From NCBI GenBank assembly GCA_963550915.1, contig CAUVEB010000004.1:1-64000 (forward strand): 64,000 nucleotides of DNA. The letters are read 5' to 3'. Below the pieces are notes generated by a model. That model ran no database searches. It was not told where the DNA came from and was given only the letters and a program-made list of their open reading frames with translations. Shown one piece after another: positions 62,353 through 64,000 of this stretch. The stretch is from Caviibacter sp963550915. Its GTDB lineage: Bacteria; Fusobacteriota; Fusobacteriia; Fusobacteriales; Leptotrichiaceae. Position 1 is the first letter of the stretch. Every line of letters begins with the position of its first letter. Both the position numbers and the translations under genes were made by a program.

Positions 62353-63865
62353 CTAATTTTCCTCCAGCCATTAATATTCCTAATTTTTCAGTTGTTGCTT
62401 CATCTTTATCTAAAATTCCTACAAATTTACCTGAATACATAACTGCAATTCTATCACTTAGTGCCATTACTTCTGATAATTCAGCTGATACAACTAAGAT
62501 AGCTTTTCCTTTTGTTCTTTCATGTAATATTGTATTATGTATCATTTCAATAGCACCTATATCTACACCACGTGTAGGTTGTGCTGCTATTATAAATTTG
62601 TTTTCTTTTTCTAGCTCTCTTGCTACAACTACTTTTTGTTGGTTACCTCCAGATAATCCACCGTATATAACATTAGCGTCTACCGGTCTAATATCATATT
62701 TTTGAATCATGTTATCTACACTAGTATTTATTTTTTTATGATTTAAAAATCCATTTTTTGCATATGGTTCTATAACACCTAAATATAGATTTTCTTTTAT
62801 TGTAAATTCATCAACTGTTGCTCTTTTATGTCTATCTTCAGGTATGTGTGATAATCCTTCATCTCTAATATTTTTAGGACTTGTATTAATAAGTTCAGTA
62901 CCATTTATACTATAGCTTCCTGAATTTGCTTTTCTAAGTCCAGCTAATACTTCTATTAATTCTGTTTGCCCGTTTCCTTCAACTCCAGCTATACCTAAAA
63001 TTTCACCACTTCTTATTTCAAAGCTTATATCCTTAACTTTAGGTATACCTAAATCGTTGTCAGCAACTATATTTTTTACTTCAACTACAGTTTCACCAAT
63101 TTCAACTGGTTCTTTATTTATATTGAATAGTACTTGTCTACCAACCATCATATTTGCAATTATTTCTTTAGTTGCTTCTGATGTCTTAAGTTCTCCAACA
63201 TCTTTTCCTCTTCTAATAACTGTGATATTATCAGATAAGTCTAATACTTCTTGTAGTTTATGTGAGATGAATATAATTGTTTTTCCTTCTTTAATTAAAT
63301 TTCTCATTATACCATAAAGTTCTACTACTTCTTGTGGTGTAAGTACTGCACTTGGTTCATCAAATATTAAAAGTTCTGCACCTTTAAATAAGATTTTTAG
63401 TATTTCTATTCTTTGTTGTATACCAACTGATAAGTCACCTACTATTGCATCTGGATCAATATTTAAACCATATTTTTCAGAAACTTCTTTTACACTTGCC
63501 CTTGCTGTTTCTAAATCAAATAAAACTCCATTTTTAGTTGGTTCGTATCCTAATACCATATTTTCTGCAACTGTTAATGTATCAACCAACATAAAATGTT
63601 GATAAACCATTCCTATACCTAAATGGGCTGCAACTGATGGAGATGCTATGTCGACTTTTTCACCTTTATAAAAAATTTCACCTGATGTTAGATCATATAG
63701 TCCGTTTAAAATTTTCATTAGTGTTGATTTACCAGCACCATTTTCTCCGACTATCGCATGAATTTCACCTGGTCTAATTTTAAGGTTAATGTCATCATTA
63801 GCAACTATTTTACCATTAAAAAATTCTTTTCTTATATTTCTCATTTCCAAAATATAGTTACTCAT
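62345..63865 (-). CDS. Nucleoside ABC transporter ATPase (NupO-like, duplicated)
   Basis: A ~506-residue ATPase with two ABC modules in one chain. The first has Walker A GENGAGKS (~36) and LSVGIQQRIEILK (~142); the second has a degenerate P-loop GVEGNGQTELI (~285) with GGNQQKVVVARE (~400), as usual for RbsA/NupO proteins where only one site is fully active. The start is the ATG at 63865 (MSNYILEMR), with GGAGGG 8 nt upstream. It heads the eight-gene nucleoside locus. Confidence 0.93.
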   Translation of the reverse strand: MSNYILEMRNIRKEFFNGKIVANDDINLKIRPGEIHAIVGENGAGKSTLMKILNGLYDLTSGEIFYKGEKVDIASPSVAAHLGIGMVYQHFMLVDTLTVAENMVLGYEPTKNGVLFDLETARASVKEVSEKYGLNIDPDAIVGDLSVGIQQRIEILKILFKGAELLIFDEPSAVLTPQEVVELYGIMRNLIKEGKTIIFISHKLQEVLDLSDNITVIRRGKDVGELKTSEATKEIIANMMVGRQVLFNINKEPVEIGETVVEVKNIVADNDLGIPKVKDISFEIRSGEILGIAGVEGNGQTELIEVLAGLRKANSGSYSINGTELINTSPKNIRDEGLSHIPEDRHKRATVDEFTIKENLYLGVIEPYAKNGFLNHKKINTSVDNMIQKYDIRPVDANVIYGGLSGGNQQKVVVARELEKENKFIIAAQPTRGVDIGAIEMIHNTILHERTKGKAILVVSAELSEVMALSDRIAVMYSGKFVGILDKDEATTEKLGILMAGGKLDE

Positions 63866-63948
63866 CAAAACTTCCCTCCAAATTTATATCATATATGTTA
63901 ATTATAACTAATTTTTTGATATTTATATATGTTTTTTCATTACTTCTA

Positions 63949-63959
63949 ATTATACCTCA
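63949..63959 (-). promoter_or_regulatory. Candidate promoter element of the nucleoside locus
   Basis: TGAGGTATAAT (minus strand) includes a TATAAT; a possible -35 TTGTAT lies 16 bp upstream. Two further TATAAT-like sites flank it in the 131-bp gap 63866-64000, so the exact start site is unclear. Confidence 0.45.
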
Positions 63960-64000
63960 ATTTTAAGATTATACAAATAATTTTTTAAAGTTTTTCAATT

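Noticed and set aside
1..64000. tRNA, rRNA, CRISPR, insertion sequence or prophage
   Set aside because: No GC-rich RNA-like blocks, no spaced direct repeats outside the adhesin, and no transposase, integrase or phage genes were seen in any frame.

Overview
The window is one 64-kb stretch of very AT-rich bacterial chromosome. It is densely packed, with most genes on the minus strand and no rRNA, tRNA, insertion sequence, prophage or CRISPR array that I could see. The gene content suggests a diderm, fermentative member of the Fusobacteriota, most likely Leptotrichiaceae (Streptobacillus/Sneathia-like). The reasons are: a YadA-type trimeric autotransporter and an outer-membrane barrel protein (so an outer membrane); ribosomal protein L27 with a leader peptide beside its protease Prp (a Firmicutes/Fusobacteria trait); a split transketolase; pyruvate:ferredoxin oxidoreductase; DisA and MutS2; and strong Shine-Dalgarno sites. 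The genus is an inference.

Layout. 1-1211: the 5' part of a large trimeric adhesin gene that runs off the left edge. 1388-7072: a YwaF-like membrane protein, a short ComEC-like protein, a pseudopilin and nifJ. 7198-10231: a small unknown membrane gene, then glgC-glgA. 10358-13835: rplU-prp-rpmA behind a structured leader, then nth, dacA and a methyltransferase. 13936-16972: lepA, a DEDDh exonuclease and a TRIC-like channel. 17098-17664: lemA. 17711-29908: a run of 13 tightly packed genes (acpP, rnc, coaD, radA, disA, a PotD-like lipoprotein, tmcAL, a hydrolase, a GPH transporter, two transketolase halves, ftsX and an EnvC-like gene). 30020-42455: an Ogg2-like glycosylase, then uvrA, a PerM-like protein, mltG, a SpoIID-like gene, tilS and ftsH, plus cutC and dinG. 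42546-52798: folC, then mutS2, cysS, mreB, holB-like, a HAD phosphatase, murI, ruvA and a C69 dipeptidase. 52913-56103: thiN, a cut-down dcw head (mraZ, rsmH, ftsL-like) and a small outer-membrane barrel gene. 56143-63865: a complete nucleoside uptake and salvage locus (ABC importer, BMP lipoprotein, pdp, deoC, deoD, cdd).

How the genes work together. Nucleosides enter through the ABC/BMP system and are split by Pdp and DeoD; deoxyribose phosphate goes through DeoC to central carbon, and transketolase and PFOR sit in the same fermentative economy. Envelope growth and division genes are spread over several operons (MreB, MurI, MltG, SpoIID-like, DacA, FtsX, EnvC-like, FtsL-like). Genome maintenance is well represented (UvrA, RuvA, MutS2, RadA, DisA, Nth, Ogg2-like, DinG).

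Many starts were moved inward from the longest reading frame to a codon with a properly spaced Shine-Dalgarno site; nifJ probably starts at TTG. I found no clear new defence or mobile system. The observations most worth checking are a 24-bp perfect palindrome abutting the adhesin promoter, an endonuclease III missing its fourth iron-sulfur cysteine, a ComEC without its nuclease domain, an ftsX-envC pair without an adjacent ftsE, a 10-bp-periodic MraZ operator, and a motif shared by the two promoter regions of the nucleoside locus.
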